DNA of 64,000 bases from contig JALPQD010000818.1 in the NCBI GenBank assembly GCA_023101885.1, positions 454,001 to 518,000 of the forward strand, given 5' to 3'. Both the position numbers and the translations under genes were made by a program. Shown here piece after piece: positions 1-11,466 of this stretch. The notes beneath the pieces were generated by a model. It saw only the letters and a program-made list of their open reading frames with translations, was not told the origin of the DNA and did no database searches. How positions within the stretch are numbered: position 1 is the stretch's first letter; every line of letters starts with the position of its first letter. Source of the stretch: Typhlomys cinereus (Eukaryota > Chordata > Mammalia > Rodentia > Platacanthomyidae).

Positions 1-830
1 TTTTAAAAAATCAACAAAGTACTTGAATGTGCACTTGGAAAAACAGAATATCCAAGTAGTAAGTAGGCATATAAAATTGCTCAAGTTCATTAAGGAAGTA
101 TAAACCAAATCACAGTGAGGTGCTAGACTTTTCCATCAAAATTGATAAGATGCAAAAGAAAATGCCAAAGTTTGGGAGTCCATGATGCGAATATTGCTTT
201 TGGACATCAAGGAAGTTGGCTTAACTGAGTTGGGAAGTTCTTCACATTAACTAATAAAGTAACACTTAAAACACAACAGTTAAATTCTTGGATATATACC
301 TGAGAAAAGAATAGATGTGCCCATCAAAAGAGTATTCTCAGAAGCTGAATTCAACTGAGCAAAAAGTATAAACGTACAGTTCTATCCACAGGAGAAAGGA
401 TAGTCTGCAGTACTATCCACTTGATGTTACATAGCAATTAGACAAACCAAATATATGAGCTACTGATGTTATTGATGTTTGCACCAGCGATGATAATTCT
501 CGCAGACAGAAGAAGATGGAGAGAAGTCAGTTCCACAAAGCCATGCAAATATACGCAATACTATATAAGTCATTTTATTTACATGACTGCAAAAATCAAT
601 GAAATTAATGGATAGTGATAGAAATCACAAGAATGTTTACCTCTGAGTAGGTAATAATACTTTGGAAAATGCCAGGAGGGGATCTCTGAGACTCAAAAGA
701 TATATATCATAATCATGGACATGTCATTGGCAGTTATTAAAGAACACGGAATGTACGACACAAAGGCTAATGGTGACTTGTGAACTTTGGTACTTCAGTG
801 AACCAAATGGACACAATGACACAATGTATT
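1..830 (+). mobile_element. Ancient L1 (L1M-type) 3' remnant
   Basis: The text follows, with heavy decay, the 3' part of mammalian-wide L1 elements: an ORF2-end stretch about an element leaving cells near 20-190, then the 3' UTR phrases seen near 600-670 (a GTGATAGAAATCACAAGAATG-like match to the L1M 'tagaagtcagaatagtggttacctc' region) and 740-830. It begins before the window. Many indels and no open frame, so it is a dead copy that predates the rodent radiation. Assigned from remembered consensus patterns; the subfamily cannot be named. Confidence 0.55.
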
Positions 831-974
831 AGTTAGGGTTCTTGAGAATGAATATATATTGAAAGGGAATTTATCAAATTAGCTGACAAGATAAGTCTGA
901 GCAATCCAACAATAACTGCTTGTAGTCGCTCAGTCCACAAGGCCAAGACAGGGGACCACAAGATACTTCCATGG
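831..974 (-). mobile_element. LTR fragment, antisense (rodent MaLR-like)
   Basis: Starts TTAGTTAGGGTTCTTGAGAA, which resembles the reverse complement of the 3' end of rodent MaLR-type LTRs, then decays. It is cut off on the right by the CT-tailed SINE. Short and weak match. Confidence 0.3.
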
Positions 975-1102
975 GTCCTTACTCACCTGCTCATAACCCT
1001 GACAACCTGAGTTCAAGCCCCAAGCTTACGTAGTGAAAGGAGAGAACTGACTTCCAAAAGCCATCCTCTGATTTTGGCCCTGTGTACCATGGTATGCATG
1101 TA

Positions 1103-1143
<41 letters not shown>

Positions 1144-1230
1144 GCTCTCTCTCTCGCTCTCTCTCTCTCGCTCTCTCTCGCTCTTTCTCTCTTTCTCTCT
1201 CCTAAGTAAATAAATATTCTTTTAAAACCT
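975..1230 (+). mobile_element. CT-tailed B2-superfamily SINE
   Basis: A tRNA-like head remnant (CCTGAGTTCAAGCCCC box-B-like segment near 1007) is followed by a body ending in TGTACCATGGTATGCATGTA, a long CT microsatellite (1104-1201) and the tail TAAGTAAATAAATA. The same body/tail plan recurs at seven other places in this window, which defines the family here. Confidence 0.6.
1104..1201. repeat. (CT)n microsatellite with CG/TT interruptions
   Basis: About 98 bp of CT repeats with regularly spaced TTT and CGCT interruptions. It forms the tail of the SINE it sits in. Confidence 0.9.
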
Positions 1231-1723
1231 ATTAACTACCTGCCCCTAGAGGCACTGCACACGTGGCCGCTGTGTTCCAGGTGCATCAGATGGTGGCAGA
1301 GAGGAGATGAGACTATTTCTACATTCAGTGTTCTGACCTGTGGACAGCTGAATGATTAATAGCCTGACATACCACACTGCCTACCAACATCCTGAATTCC
1401 TATCTGTGTATCACAACATGAAGGCCTCTCATGGGGTAGGTTCCATGTGCACACAGTGTGGACAGCCTCCCTGGGTTGGGACTCTGTATGCTCACAAGGT
1501 GGATGGCCCCCTGTGTACTCACAAGTGGGATGGTCTCCTGGGCCCGGCTCCGTGTGCCCACACCATGAACTTAGTCTCATAGAACATGGACAAAACTGCT
1601 ATTCTTCAGCTTTATCATGTGTTCTTAACCATGTAGAACTGGGAGCTCAGTCATGCTATCTACATTCTTAATGTATTTTCTTTTATTACTTACATATTAT
1701 TTTATATTGTCCAATTTAAAAAA
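1231..1723. other. Unassigned stretch
   Basis: Contains a degenerate local repetition near 1430-1560 (GGGTTGGGACTCTGTATGCTCACAAGGTGG followed by similar 'TGTGTACTCACAAG' text), which makes short overlapping open frames on both strands. No gene or named repeat recognised. Confidence 0.3.
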
Positions 1724-1732
1724 TTAGGACAT

Positions 1733-1920
1733 GGGGCTGGAGAGGTGGCTTAGGAGTTAAGCCTCTGCCTTGCAGGCGGAAGGTCCTGAGTTGGGATCCT
1801 AGACCCCAGGTACGGAAGTGGGGGCAGCCTGCGTTTCTGGTCCTGGTAGGGCGGAGCCTGTGAATCCCGGGGCAGAAGGAGGTGGAGGCGCCCATGGTGG
1901 TTCCCGAATTCGTCCGTGGT

Positions 1921-1982
<62 letters not shown>

Positions 1983-2049
1983 CATACACATACATACACG
2001 CACATGCACAATTGAATAAATAATAATAATAATAATAAATTTTTAAAAT
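1733..2049 (+). mobile_element. CA-tailed B2-superfamily (DIP-like) SINE with target-site duplication
   Basis: Head GGGGCTGGAGAGGTGGCTTA is the B2/tRNA-type start, with a box-B-like segment near 1788. The body ends in a CA run, a (CGCA)n run and an AATAAATAATAATAAT tail. TTAGGACAT at 1724-1732 is repeated at 2050-2058, fixing both ends. It interrupts the L1 tail that continues at 2059. Several CpGs are intact, consistent with a fairly recent insertion. Confidence 0.75.
1924..1986. repeat. Compound (CA)n-(CGCA)n microsatellite
   Basis: CA dinucleotides turn into a perfect CGCA tetranucleotide run, a product of the SINE tail. The apparent open frames on both strands here are repeat artefacts. 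Confidence 0.9.
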
Positions 2050-2058
2050 TTAGGACAT

Positions 2059-2290
2059 AAAGGTAGGAGGTAGACATACTAGAGAAATGTCCAGGGGAGG
2101 CAGGAGAAAGGGGTAGCTATGATCAAAATGCCTTTTCTAGAGGGAGGGAGGGAAGAGGTAGGGAAGCTGGGATGAATATTCAATACTTGCAAAAGTAGAA
2201 AAATAAATATAAAAAATGCATTGTCTACATGTATATAATTTTTAAAAGAGTAAAACTAAAAATAATTTTTTAAAAAAAGCAAAAAAAAAA
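2059..2290 (+). mobile_element. Rodent L1 3'-terminal fragment
   Basis: Purine-rich text (GAGGGAGGGAGGGAAGAGGTAG near 2140) followed by GATGAATATTCAATACTTGC and A-rich sequence matches the ends of the other L1 3' UTR copies here (compare 12670-12826). Ends in poly-A. Confidence 0.5.
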
Positions 2291-2295
2291 AAAAA

Positions 2296-2524
2296 GGCTG
2301 GAGAGATGGCTCAAGGATTAATACTCTGTCTTGCAAGCAGAAGGTCCTGAGTTCAGATCCCAGGTCCCATGTAAAAAAGTCCAATGGAAAATGGCAGCAG
2401 CCTGCACTTCTGGCCCTGGTGGGTGGAGCCTGGGAAATAACAGAGTGAAGCAAGGAGGTAGAAGCCATCCAGGATGATTCCCAAAGTCACTCTTGGTCCT
2501 CCATGGGGACACACAGTGCCCTCT

Positions 2525-2561
<37 letters not shown>

Positions 2562-2625
2562 TACTCACACTCACATTCACATGCACACACACAAAATAAT
2601 ACTTAAAAAAAACCAAAACACATAA
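2296..2625 (+). mobile_element. CA-tailed DIP-like SINE
   Basis: Near-complete family member: head GGCTGGAGAGATGGCTCAAG, internal promoter text GGTCCTGAGTTCAGATCCCA near 2343, body GGATGATTCCCAAAGTCAC near 2472, then a CA run (2526-2560) and an A-rich end. It lies in the poly-A tail of the preceding L1 fragment. Confidence 0.75.
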
Positions 2626-3500
2626 TTGAAGGGGAGAAAGGGAGGGAGTCAGGGATAACCACCTGTTATGTTTGTAATTAGGAAGAACTGAAAATTGATT
2701 TGAAAAAAAAGATTTAAGAGGAAAAACTATGAACTAAGTTTATTCCATATAAATTTTACATTAAAATTCAAAGGTATTTAGAACTTTAACAAAAATCTCT
2801 TGTATTTTTAATAATGTTGCATTCTTCAATGATCTGACTCTATATAAGGTACCAGATGAATCAGATTACTTTGGATGGTATTCCATTACTAGATCTAAGG
2901 TATCTCGAATAATGCATTTTCATACCACCAACTATAGGGTTTTGTGCTGGAGGATTTATTTATACTTTTTCCTCATCCTCATTTGAATACTCGGCATTCC
3001 AAAATGACCAAACGGTATTGCTGGTTCAAGAGTGGTGTATTGATGTATGGAAGTAGTGGAGAAAGAGAAGAGAAATACAATTCAACATAACACAATAAAC
3101 ACAGTGAGGAGAAGAGACCCAGTGCCGAGGATGTTCCCAGACAAACAGAGATTTTGCAGCTGCTAACGATGAAACCCTAGAGCACAAAGTACAACCAGAG
3201 TACATGGAGACAAGTTGTCGGATATTTCTTCTGTGGTTTATCCGCTCTGCTCTGTCAGGTACTGGCGAAGACTCCTGGGGAATTTTGTATCCTTTCTAAA
3301 GACAGTCCCTCAACTTACAACCCAATTAAGACATTCTAAAACGACTGTATGCTGATGCTCGTCACTGGAAATGCAGTGAGTTTAGTCACCAAATGTAGAA
3401 ACCAGAAACACAAAGTCATCATTTGAAGTTGAATTTTTGCTATAAGCAAGGATAGGGCAAGTTCCATGACTGACCGCAGTTTTATAAAGTAGAAGCAAAG
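2626..3500. other. Unassigned stretch
   Basis: 2632-2735 is purine-rich and may be more L1 tail. The remainder shows no recognised repeat, splice-bounded exon or long open frame. Confidence 0.3.
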
Positions 3501-3502
3501 CC

Positions 3503-3712
3503 TTGTATTATATTTATTTATTTGAGAGAGGGGAAGAGGAAGACAAAGAGAAGGAAGCATACACACATGCCATGGTACCCAGGTGGAAGTCAGAAGAAAA
3601 ATTTCAAAAGTCGGCTCTCTCCTTCCATCACATGGGCTTCCAGGGATCAAACATGTCACCAGGTTTGTGAGGAGGCACGTTACCTGCTGAGCCATTTTGC
3701 TGACCTCAGGAC
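3503..3712 (-). mobile_element. CT-tailed B2-superfamily SINE, antisense
   Basis: Reverse complement of the family plan: TATTTATTTATTTGAGAGAG tail on the left, then CCATGGTACCCAGGTGG body text, and a head ending CTGAGCCATTTTGCTGACC near 3690-3708. Confidence 0.6.
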
Positions 3713-5170
3713 CAAAGCTTGTGATATGATGTCCCAGAAGAACACAGAACACTAATTACTATGGACATATTTTTTTTTTACTGAAGTGGAATTTTGAGCA
3801 AAATAATAGAGTTTTGTACGGACAGTCACTATTACACGCATGTGTGAGAACGGAGGTACTTTGGGAATGAATGACAACACTAATGTACAAAGCCTGAGCC
3901 AGCACTTGGCAAGTGTTTACTACATAAGACACTTTTACCTGTTTCTATCAAAATTCGATGTTATTAGAATAATAACAGTTGCTGATTAACAGAATAAAAC
4001 AGTTACTGATTGGCCTGGGATTTAGATGGGAAAACAGAGTGTCTGTCCTTAGCGTGGATAGATGTGCATTCTAAACAGAAGCTGCAGCTAAATCTTAATG
4101 CATACACTGCTTTACTAGCATGATGATAAACACTATCTCTTGAACTCGGATACTTGAACAAGTACTGAAGAAAGTAATGAGAACTACTAAAGTTCTTGGC
4201 TTTCTTAGGTTGGATGAACATGGTAGGCACATGCATGGAAACAGACAATAGAAGACTCACATACCTCCTGGGGGAAAATAATACTCATCTGAGTTTCTGA
4301 ATTGAAGACATAAACAGGAAAGCATTTCTTTGCAACATTGACAGCTGCGGTAGAAATGAAGACTGCTTGCAATCTTACATGGTTAAGTTAAAGGAAATGA
4401 TTCTGAAATACACATGGCCCTCTAACAACCTGAACTTAGCACACTGGGGCCCAATAATCCTGATGTTTGTCAGATTTGTAAGAAATCTATCTAATGAATT
4501 AAATATGGCTTTTGGTAATCTGTTACAGTATTTGGCATTTTCCTTCCCTTGCTGGAGGAACAAGTCATGCACAGTAAGAAAATGTAAACCCACATTAGAA
4601 CATTAGATCAGAACATCTTTAATGTGCAGGACAGCATGTAACCAGTGAGTTAATTAGCAATCTATTTCCTGTTATATCCCAAGGTCCTCTTTTGAATCTT
4701 CCAGAATTTTATCACGTTCAGTTCTGAGTCCTGACAGGGTCTCAGAACACTTGAGACAGCATACAACTGTGAATTAAGAATTTCTAACAGGGTAGAAATG
4801 AAAATCAAGAAAAGAAGTTAGCATTGAATCTGACTTAAAGATCAAGATATCTGACTTAAAGATCAAGATATCTGACTTCAAACTGGAGAATGAATCCAGA
4901 GAAAGCTGAAAATATTATCTCGCTCACCCCTGAGAGATCATGTGTTTAGATTTTAGAAAAAATACTTTCAATATTCTGTCTGAATTTTTATTAGTTGTTC
5001 TTTTTGAAATCTTGAATATTATAGTTTACCTACATCCCAAATTTGTAATTATTTTTCAAAAAATATGTTTATCTTTAAGGAGGGAAGGGGAAAGGGAACC
5101 TCAAAAAAAAAAAAAAAGGAGATAGGGGATCATGCTTCAATATAAAAAATAGGCCACGGTCAAGAATTGC
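3713..5170. other. Unassigned stretch
   Basis: Low-GC sequence with no recognised gene or element, apart from the short 21-bp tandem duplication listed separately. The open frames around 4003-4606 are short, overlap on both strands and have no splice or homology support. Confidence 0.3.
4828..4878. repeat. 21-bp tandem duplication (2.4 copies)
   Basis: ATCTGACTTAAAGATCAAGAT occurs at 4828-4848 and again at 4849-4869, then a partial copy ATCTGACTT at 4870-4878. The two full units are identical. Confidence 0.95.
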
Positions 5171-5179
5171 ATGTAAGTA

Positions 5180-5829
5180 GCGAGACATCTGGTGCAGCTC
5201 ACTCTCACTTCCCTTCCTGGTCACTTGCGACTGAACAAGTTTGTTCTCACCAATCAAGAAGGAGATAGGGACTGGCAGATAGATGGTAACCACCCAGCAA
5301 ATGGGACATTGATACTCCCCCCCACACACACACACTGCTGTATCCTACCCCTATTCTTCCATCTATCTTTGAATCTCCTCTTATAGTAAAATCATTTAAA
5401 AAGTATTTTATCTTTGGTTAGGAGGTGATCTTTGATACCAATCAAGATGCAGCCAAGGGTGGTACAGGAAAAACAAAACTTAAAACAACAACAAACATAA
5501 TTCAGAACACCCTACATTAATCACCTGGAACCAGACCAACCAAATCTCTCCCCATCCTAAAGCTCAGGGAACCTTGCAGAAGAGGGGGCAGCAAGATTGT
5601 AAGAGCCTAAAGATGGAGAGGATCAACATTATGCAAGATACTCCACACAAATACTCCAGAATTGAACTCTGCCTGACCTGCACAATGACTGACAACCCCT
5701 CAAAGTCTAACATGGATCACAGGCAAGAAAGTTTCAGGCAGTAGGATCCTTAGAGACAAGGAATTTAACAGTCATAATAGAGTTCCCATACCAATGGGGA
5801 GCCCAAGAAGGGTCTCTGGGCTATGCCAC
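5180..5829 (+). mobile_element. Rodent L1 3' UTR, left part (split by a solo LTR)
   Basis: Aligns by eye to the L1 at 16828-17670: GGCAGATAGATGGTAACCAC (5275) parallels GGCAGATAAAAAGTAACCAT, and 'ctctccccatcctaaagctc' (5547) and 'aagagggggcagcaagattg' (5580) recur there almost unchanged. The copy is cut at 5829 by an LTR and resumes at 6165. The left end is not fixed. Non-coding, 5'-truncated. Confidence 0.65.
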
Positions 5830-6159
5830 TGTCATGGTTTGAAATGTGTCCCCCACAGTCTCATGTGTTTGGCAAGGTCATGGCACCTTGAGAGGTGGAG
5901 CCTTGCTGGAGGAAGCAGTCACAAGGAGTGGGCTTTGAGGTGGATTAGTCCCACCCTACCTCCAGGAGAAGTCTGCCTTTGCAGCAAGCAGTCTGCAGCT
6001 CTCAGCCTCCAAGATGTCTGCAGTGACTTAGCCTCCTCCAGCTTTGTCCAGCCAGCCATGCCTCCTCTGGAACCATAAGCTGAATAAAACTCCCTTTCTC
6101 CTTTAAGTTGCTTGACTTTGGATGCTCTTTCATAGCAATAGTTAAGAGTAACTGTTACA
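5830..6159 (+). mobile_element. Solo LTR, MaLR-like (ERVL group), with 5-bp duplication
   Basis: A 330-bp element starting TGTCATGGTTTGAAATGTGT and ending AACTGTTACA, flanked by GCCAC at 5825-5829 and 6160-6164. The TG...CA ends, the 5-bp duplication and the sequence style (ATGGTTTG start, GGTGGAGCCTTGCTGGAGGA, AATAAAACTCC poly-A signal region near 6083) fit MaLR LTRs. No internal retroviral sequence is present, so it arose by LTR-LTR recombination. It sits inside an L1 3' UTR, so it is the younger of the two. Confidence 0.75.
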
Positions 6160-6164
6160 GCCAC

Positions 6165-6412
6165 TGAGTTCTGAACCCTCACTTGGGTAGAGGACTCAGA
6201 GGGAGGTTTGGTATCCACACAAAAAGATGCTCCAGGGGATTGGAGGGAGGAAGGGGGAGGCACTGGGAGAGGGGAGAGAGGGAGGGCAGTGAAAGGAAGG
6301 GGTGAAGAAGGGAGAGTGTAAGGGGGGAGGACTGGTAAGGAGAGAAGGAGAAGACAGAGGTACCTATGAGCTTGTTTGATTAGGAAAAAAATAAATGTGG
6401 TTAAAAATATGT
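6165..6412 (+). mobile_element. Rodent L1 3' UTR, right part
   Basis: Continuation of the L1 interrupted at 5829. Carries the G-rich polypurine stretch typical of these tails (6235-6350) and the terminal TACCTATGAGCTTGTTTGAT, which parallels TACCTATTAAGTTTGTATGA at 17618. The 228-aa minus-strand open frame across it and the LTR is a by-product of the polypurine tract. Confidence 0.65.
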
Positions 6413-7090
6413 TTATCTTTATTTGCTTTAAATTGGGTTGTGGTTCCCAAAAATTGAGTTGAGAGATATTCCTGGAAGTAATTCTAAATTTTAACACAAA
6501 ACTGTGTTCCAAAAAGTCAATCCTGGCAAGAAGAAAAGCCAAACGTGCAACTGCATAAAGTCCCAGAGATAAGGTGGCAACGTGAAGCCATCCCTTGCTT
6601 CCCACCGCCTCTCATCCCTAGGACCAACCATTTATTTGATTTCATGATAGCTAGAAATTACACAGAGAACATTTCTGTGTTGCTCTGCCAAGAAGAGAGA
6701 TGGTTTTTGAAAAATTCCTAATGTTCAATATGATCTCGTGAACACTCCCCCATTAAACCATCTCCCCCGGTCTTCCCATCACTTTTTGGATAGAGATCAA
6801 AAGTCCTCACATGATGAATACTTGGCTGCAGCACTGATTCTCTTATCTGCATCAGTCGTTCTGTCTTTCCTTCCAGCAAACCTCGCTCCCTCAAACAAGG
6901 AATGAATTTACACTTCGCCGGTGGGCTGTGAAGGCTGTCTTAGCCTCTATCTCGATCCAGCTTAGTCCTCACTTTTCCATCATCATTTTCTGGAAGCCTT
7001 CCCTGATTGCATCACTTTTAATATCAGTTCCCGTAGCTCATGCATCTTAACATTCATGGCTGCTGTAATTCTCCCTTTAATCACAATGCA
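6413..7090. other. Unassigned stretch
   Basis: No gene, RNA or named repeat recognised. Composition is ordinary for mammalian non-coding DNA. Confidence 0.3.
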
Positions 7091-7094
7091 TCTG

Positions 7095-7445
7095 AGTCAG
7101 GATTGGAGAGATGGCTCAGCTGGAAAAGCAGTTGCTATAAAGCAAGAGGACTTAAGTCCCCAGCAGCCTCTTAAAAGTCTGACAGGTGTATGTGTCTGTA
7201 ACCCTAGTACTGAAGGTAGGATAGAGACAGGCAGACCCCTTCTAGCTCATTGGCCAGCTAACCTAGCCACACTGATGAACTCCAAGTCCAACAAGAGACC
7301 CTGAGACAAGTTGGAAAACATTGACAAGGACACCTGAAATGAACTTCTGGTCTCACACGCAAACACATACTTGTGCGTGCACTAGTACACTCACATGCAC
7401 ATAAGCACACAAACATGCATGTATGTAACACACAAACACACAAAT
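7095..7445 (+). mobile_element. B4-like SINE
   Basis: An ID/B2-type head (GATTGGAGAGATGGCTCAGC) is joined to a B1-like body (CTGTAACCCTAGTACTGAAG near 7196) and ends in a CA-rich tail with ACATGCA motifs. This head-plus-B1 composition is the layout of rodent B4 SINEs. Confidence 0.6.
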
Positions 7446-8840
7446 GTTGGAGTCAAGGACGGAGTTTTCTTCATTCCCTCCAGCTCCTGATACAACAGAA
7501 ACTGAATAGATATTTAACTAAGTCAGTGAAGTAATTAGAAGTATTTTAACTGGGATTGGGTTCTGGAGGCATGTAGCGTAGAATCAGATTTCTTCAGGAC
7601 ATTGTGTATTGGGGGATACACTCAGAATAGAGTGAAGTGTACTGAAAGGACACCAGTTAGGATGTGATCACTATCCTATCAGTGAAAGATTATGATGGCA
7701 CATTTGGAAGAAGCTGAAGGATAAGGATTTGAGAGCTATTCGGATGTAAAACATGACAGCATATTGTAACGGCTTGGGAACAGTGTCAGGAAGGTTTCAA
7801 ATCACTTCTTTGGACCAGGAGCAAAAACGATAACAAACAAACAAAACCTCAAAAGAGCCCAACATAAAGATCAGTGTCTCCTTGGGAAGTAGGTTGAGAG
7901 CAGTCAAATCTAGTATTTTGCAAGAGAAACTTCTTGTGTCCCAGCAGGAAGGGCTAACCATTTCCCTTGTGAAAAGTTAACTCTGGTTTTTTAAACTGCC
8001 AAGAATCTTAGAAAACAATGCAAATAAGTCCTGGGCTCAGAGTGCCAGCTTTTACTGCCTTAACTACTTTTGCATGGAAATTGGTAATTAGAAATGTATT
8101 CGTCTTGCATGGACTTATTTGCCCTCCTCATTCCCCCAGTGTAAGGCTAGGGATTGTAAGTGATTAAGAAGCCTCTGATCTTCGTGCTCCCTTGACGTTT
8201 GGTAATAGGAATCATATCTGCTTCCGAAAAGGTTGAACTAAGGAGGCCTCATCTAGGCAGGAGTCTGAGCCCTTGGTAATGTGACTCACTTTGTGCTAAC
8301 AGTGCTCGAGAGCCAGCCATTTGTGTTCCGTTGGGTTATCACCTTTCATTATGTTACAGACAACCAACCATGGCGTCTTAGGCTTTGATGGTACCACAAA
8401 GAAGAATTTATGAGATACGCACTCTACACTCCCACGAAAAGTTGGAAATGAAGCTGCTAATTAGAATGAGTCTAATTTAAAAAACCCTGATGAATAAGAT
8501 TATTGCTGGTAAAAAATAATCACAGACGCAAGCTGTCAGGCCTGGAATCTCAGGGATGAAGTGTGGGACCGTGTCGCTTTCCTAAGACTGCCTTAGCAAA
8601 GGACTGCACAGTGGGCAGTGGCTCTCACACCAGACATGCATCCCCGGTTCTGAAGTTTGGGATGAAGATGTTACCATGGTTCTTTCCATTCAAATGTCAG
8701 GAGAGAGAATAGGTACCTGATTGTTGGTGGTTGCTGATATTCCTGGTGTTTCTTGCCTGGTGCCGCGTCATTATGATCTCTGCCTTCATCTTCACACAGG
8801 GTTCTCACTGAAGACCAGAGTTTGGATTCCCTAGATGGCA
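7446..8840. other. Unassigned stretch
   Basis: About 1.4 kb with no repeat I can name and no open frame longer than background. Possibly unique non-coding sequence. Confidence 0.3.
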
Positions 8841-8844
8841 TTTA

Positions 8845-9115
8845 AATGCCAGGTAGATTTGGCAGCTGCCTATAATTCTAACTTCAGAAGGCAGAGACTG
8901 GAGACCCCCCCAGGACAAGCTGGATAGTCATACTAACCCTTTAGGCAAGTTCTGGGTTTGATAACAAAAAGAATGAGGTGGAAGAGTGATGGAGATGATT
9001 CCCAACAGCAACCTTGGTTCTGCACATGTGCACACACACGAATGCACACACACATACACATATGTATGACCACAGATGTGTAAACAAATATACACACATA
9101 CACACACGAGATCTA
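8845..9115 (+). mobile_element. B4-like SINE, partial
   Basis: B1-like text (CTGCCTATAATTCTAACTTC) followed by GACAAGCTGGATAGTCA and a CA-rich tail with ACATGTGCACACACA. The tRNA-type head is missing or decayed. Confidence 0.45.
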
Positions 9116-9121
9116 ATCCCT

Positions 9122-10415
9122 AAAACCACAAAATGGACTGTTTAATTAATTGCTAATTAATCACTTATAAAGCCATGTAAGCAAAGCTATTCTAATGGCA
9201 CCATCCACTGAGCCTCTTCAACTGATCCATCAAGACTATCCCAGTCCTCTGACAGACATATTCAACTCAGTGTCCCCACAGACAAAAATCTCTCATGGTT
9301 GCCACTAGTCCATCCATTCCCCCTTCTTTCTCCACATACAGTTGTTCTTAAGTATCTACTGGGCATTGGTTCTACTAATCACATCCTCAAATGCTCTGAT
9401 ATACAATGACATTGTATCTGTATAAAACCTACACAGATCCTCTTATATATCTCTAGATGATTCCTATAATACAACGTAAATGCTATATGAATGCTGGCAT
9501 ATTGTGTTGTCACTTCCTTCATTGTGACTTAATATTTGACCAAAGCAACTTAAGGAAAGAAGGGAGAAGCCCATCATACAGGGAAGGCATGGTAGCAGGA
9601 CCACGAGACTACTGGTCACATCGTCTCTGTAGTCAGCAGTGACAAATTCTAGTGCTTGCTGGCTTTCTTTTTCCTTGCCAGACTAAGAAACGTAATTAAC
9701 GTTCACTGGAAGAAGGTCTCTTTCAGTGATCAGGGCGAATTTCCTAAAGAAGTTGCATCTGCACCAGGTGTTGAAGCTTGAAGAAAAGTTGGTCAAGCAG
9801 TCAAGGCAGGAAAGGAAACACAACAGAAAGGAGAGTTAGTGAAAAAATATGGAGCCATTTACAGAGACAATGTCATTAACTCCTGCCAATTTCTAACAAA
9901 TCATTTGGCTGAACTTCAAAAAAGTTATGGAATTAGATGAGCAGCTCTTCGAAAACTCTGTGGCCTATCTAAACGCAAGTCCTTTCTATAGGAAATATGG
10001 AGAGACACAAGCTATTACAAATGTTAGGTGTCTGTAAGGCCCAGCCAATTTGTACGTGAGTTGCTCCACTCATTCCTGCTGTGTTCCTTGGGTCTTGGAA
10101 GGTGGTCTTGATGTGGAATATCCCTGAGGGTCTATGCATGCCTTCGCTGTGATTAGAACCCTTAAGAGGTGTGGTCTAGTGGGGAGTCTTAGCTAACTAA
10201 AGGCATAATCTTGAGAAAAGCAAAAGAGGAAAAGAGAGCTGAAAATCATTTCCTTTATTTCCTAAGACTCATAATCATGCACCTTCTGATGGGATATTAT
10301 TCAGTCCCACTAAAATAAACATATAAATGATCATCAACAAATGCCTGGCTAAAGAAAATGGCTTGCTTATGTGTAGCTTTCTGCCTTCATCCAGGAATGT
10401 AATGGATGATGACAA
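9122..10415. other. Mostly unassigned; decayed coding-like stretch near 9690-10020
   Basis: Nothing firm. Around 9797-9940 one frame reads open for about 46 codons with a lysine/glutamine-rich start (KVGQAVKAGKETQQKGELVK), preceded in another frame by a further coding-like run. This might be an old processed pseudogene, but I do not recognise the parent and see no poly-A tail or duplication, so it is not called. Confidence 0.15.
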
Positions 10416-10419
10416 GTAG

Positions 10420-11118
10420 AGAACATGTGACTATGGAGAATTCAGCCCTAAGCAGGACATCTAACAGGGAACATCACGGAAGAAGGAAAGGAAAGAATGC
10501 AGATTCTACCCTCACCTGCAAACAGACGCCTCTCCTTGCAGTGACTGCAAACGAAGGCAGGAACTATGACTGCACAAGATGCTGAGAAGTGAAGGCTGGG
10601 GACTCGGTCTTTGGGTAGCAATCCTGTTACCCCTATAGCTCAGGACCTTTGTGGAAGAGGGGATAGAAAGAAAGGAAGAGTTATGAGCTAGAGAGAAGAA
10701 TGGTGAAATGCTGTCCTGCACAAACAACATGACCGCGGCAATTATGAACCCCTGGCCGAAATGGCTACTGACACCCAGTCTATGGCGCATCTACCTGGCC
10801 AATGATCACTATGGACACAGGAGAAAAGCATGCGGCCCTGCAAAGTACCCATGCAAAATAGGTAACTGACAGAGTCCAGCAGGATGGGGAGAAGAAAAGG
10901 CTCCAGCTGTATACCCACAGGGGAGCTTACCAAGCTCAGGATCACATGAAAGGCCCAGGATAAACCCAGTGGAACCAAAAACAAAGCAAAACATAAGGAA
11001 GACTTATAAAGGGAGAGAGGCTGGCGGGGGCAGGTGGGAGATAAGAAACAGTAACGGACAGAGTAATCAGAATGCATTATATACATGTACAAAAATTTTT
11101 TAAAAATCACCAATAAAG
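10420..11118 (+). mobile_element. Rodent L1 3' UTR (Lx-like)
   Basis: Matches the remembered layout of old rodent L1 3' ends: 'aacatcacggaagaaggaaa' (10470), 'ctatagctcaggacctttgt' (10637), a G-rich 'gggagagaggctggcggggg' tract and the terminal 'cagaatgcattatatacatg', followed by A-rich sequence. 5'-truncated and non-coding. The minus-strand 131-aa frame across it is not a gene. Confidence 0.6.
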
Positions 11119-11154
11119 AGGAGGAGGAAAATGACATCAGTCATTGTGCAGAGT

Positions 11155-11360
11155 ACTTCAATGCACGGGAATGCAGGTTCTCCTTGAGAGTCTGACTCTC
11201 ATTTCTCTGTGTACATACCCGGCAGTGGGTGGTTGGATCACAGAGCCGTTCTGGCTAGGATTTTTTGAGGATTGTTTTCCATCAAAGCTGTGCCAATCGG
11301 CCCTTCCATCAAGAACGTACCTCTCTTCCACAGCCTGAACAAGACTCGTGTTTAAAAATT
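11155..11360 (-). mobile_element. Ancient L1 ORF2 end fragment, antisense
   Basis: Reads as the reverse complement of the common L1 ORF2 terminus: 'acatacccggcagtgggtgg' then 'ttttttgaggattgttttcc', 'ctgtgccaatcggcccttcc' and 'cctctcttccacagcctgaa'. Heavily diverged. Confidence 0.6.
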
Positions 11361-11452
11361 ACCAGCCATCCTAAACAGACACGAGGCTGTTTTCGATTGG
11401 AGTTTTCTGGATTGCCAGCAATGTGGAGTCCCTTTCTTTTTCCCATGTTAAG

Positions 11453-11466
11453 AATTAAAGCCAGGG
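11453..11466. repeat. Left target-site duplication of the EWSR1 pseudogene
   Basis: AATTAAAGCCAGGG here pairs with AATCAAATCCAGGG at 13754-13767 (12 of 14 bases match), flanking the retrocopy. Confidence 0.6.

Noticed and set aside
1733..1810. tRNA-like promoter boxes at several SINE heads
   Set aside because: These are SINE heads, not functional tRNA genes; no cloverleaf with an intact anticodon arm and acceptor stem was seen.
5919..6605. 228-codon open frame on the minus strand
   Set aside because: Runs through an LTR and the polypurine tail of an L1; no gene-like structure.
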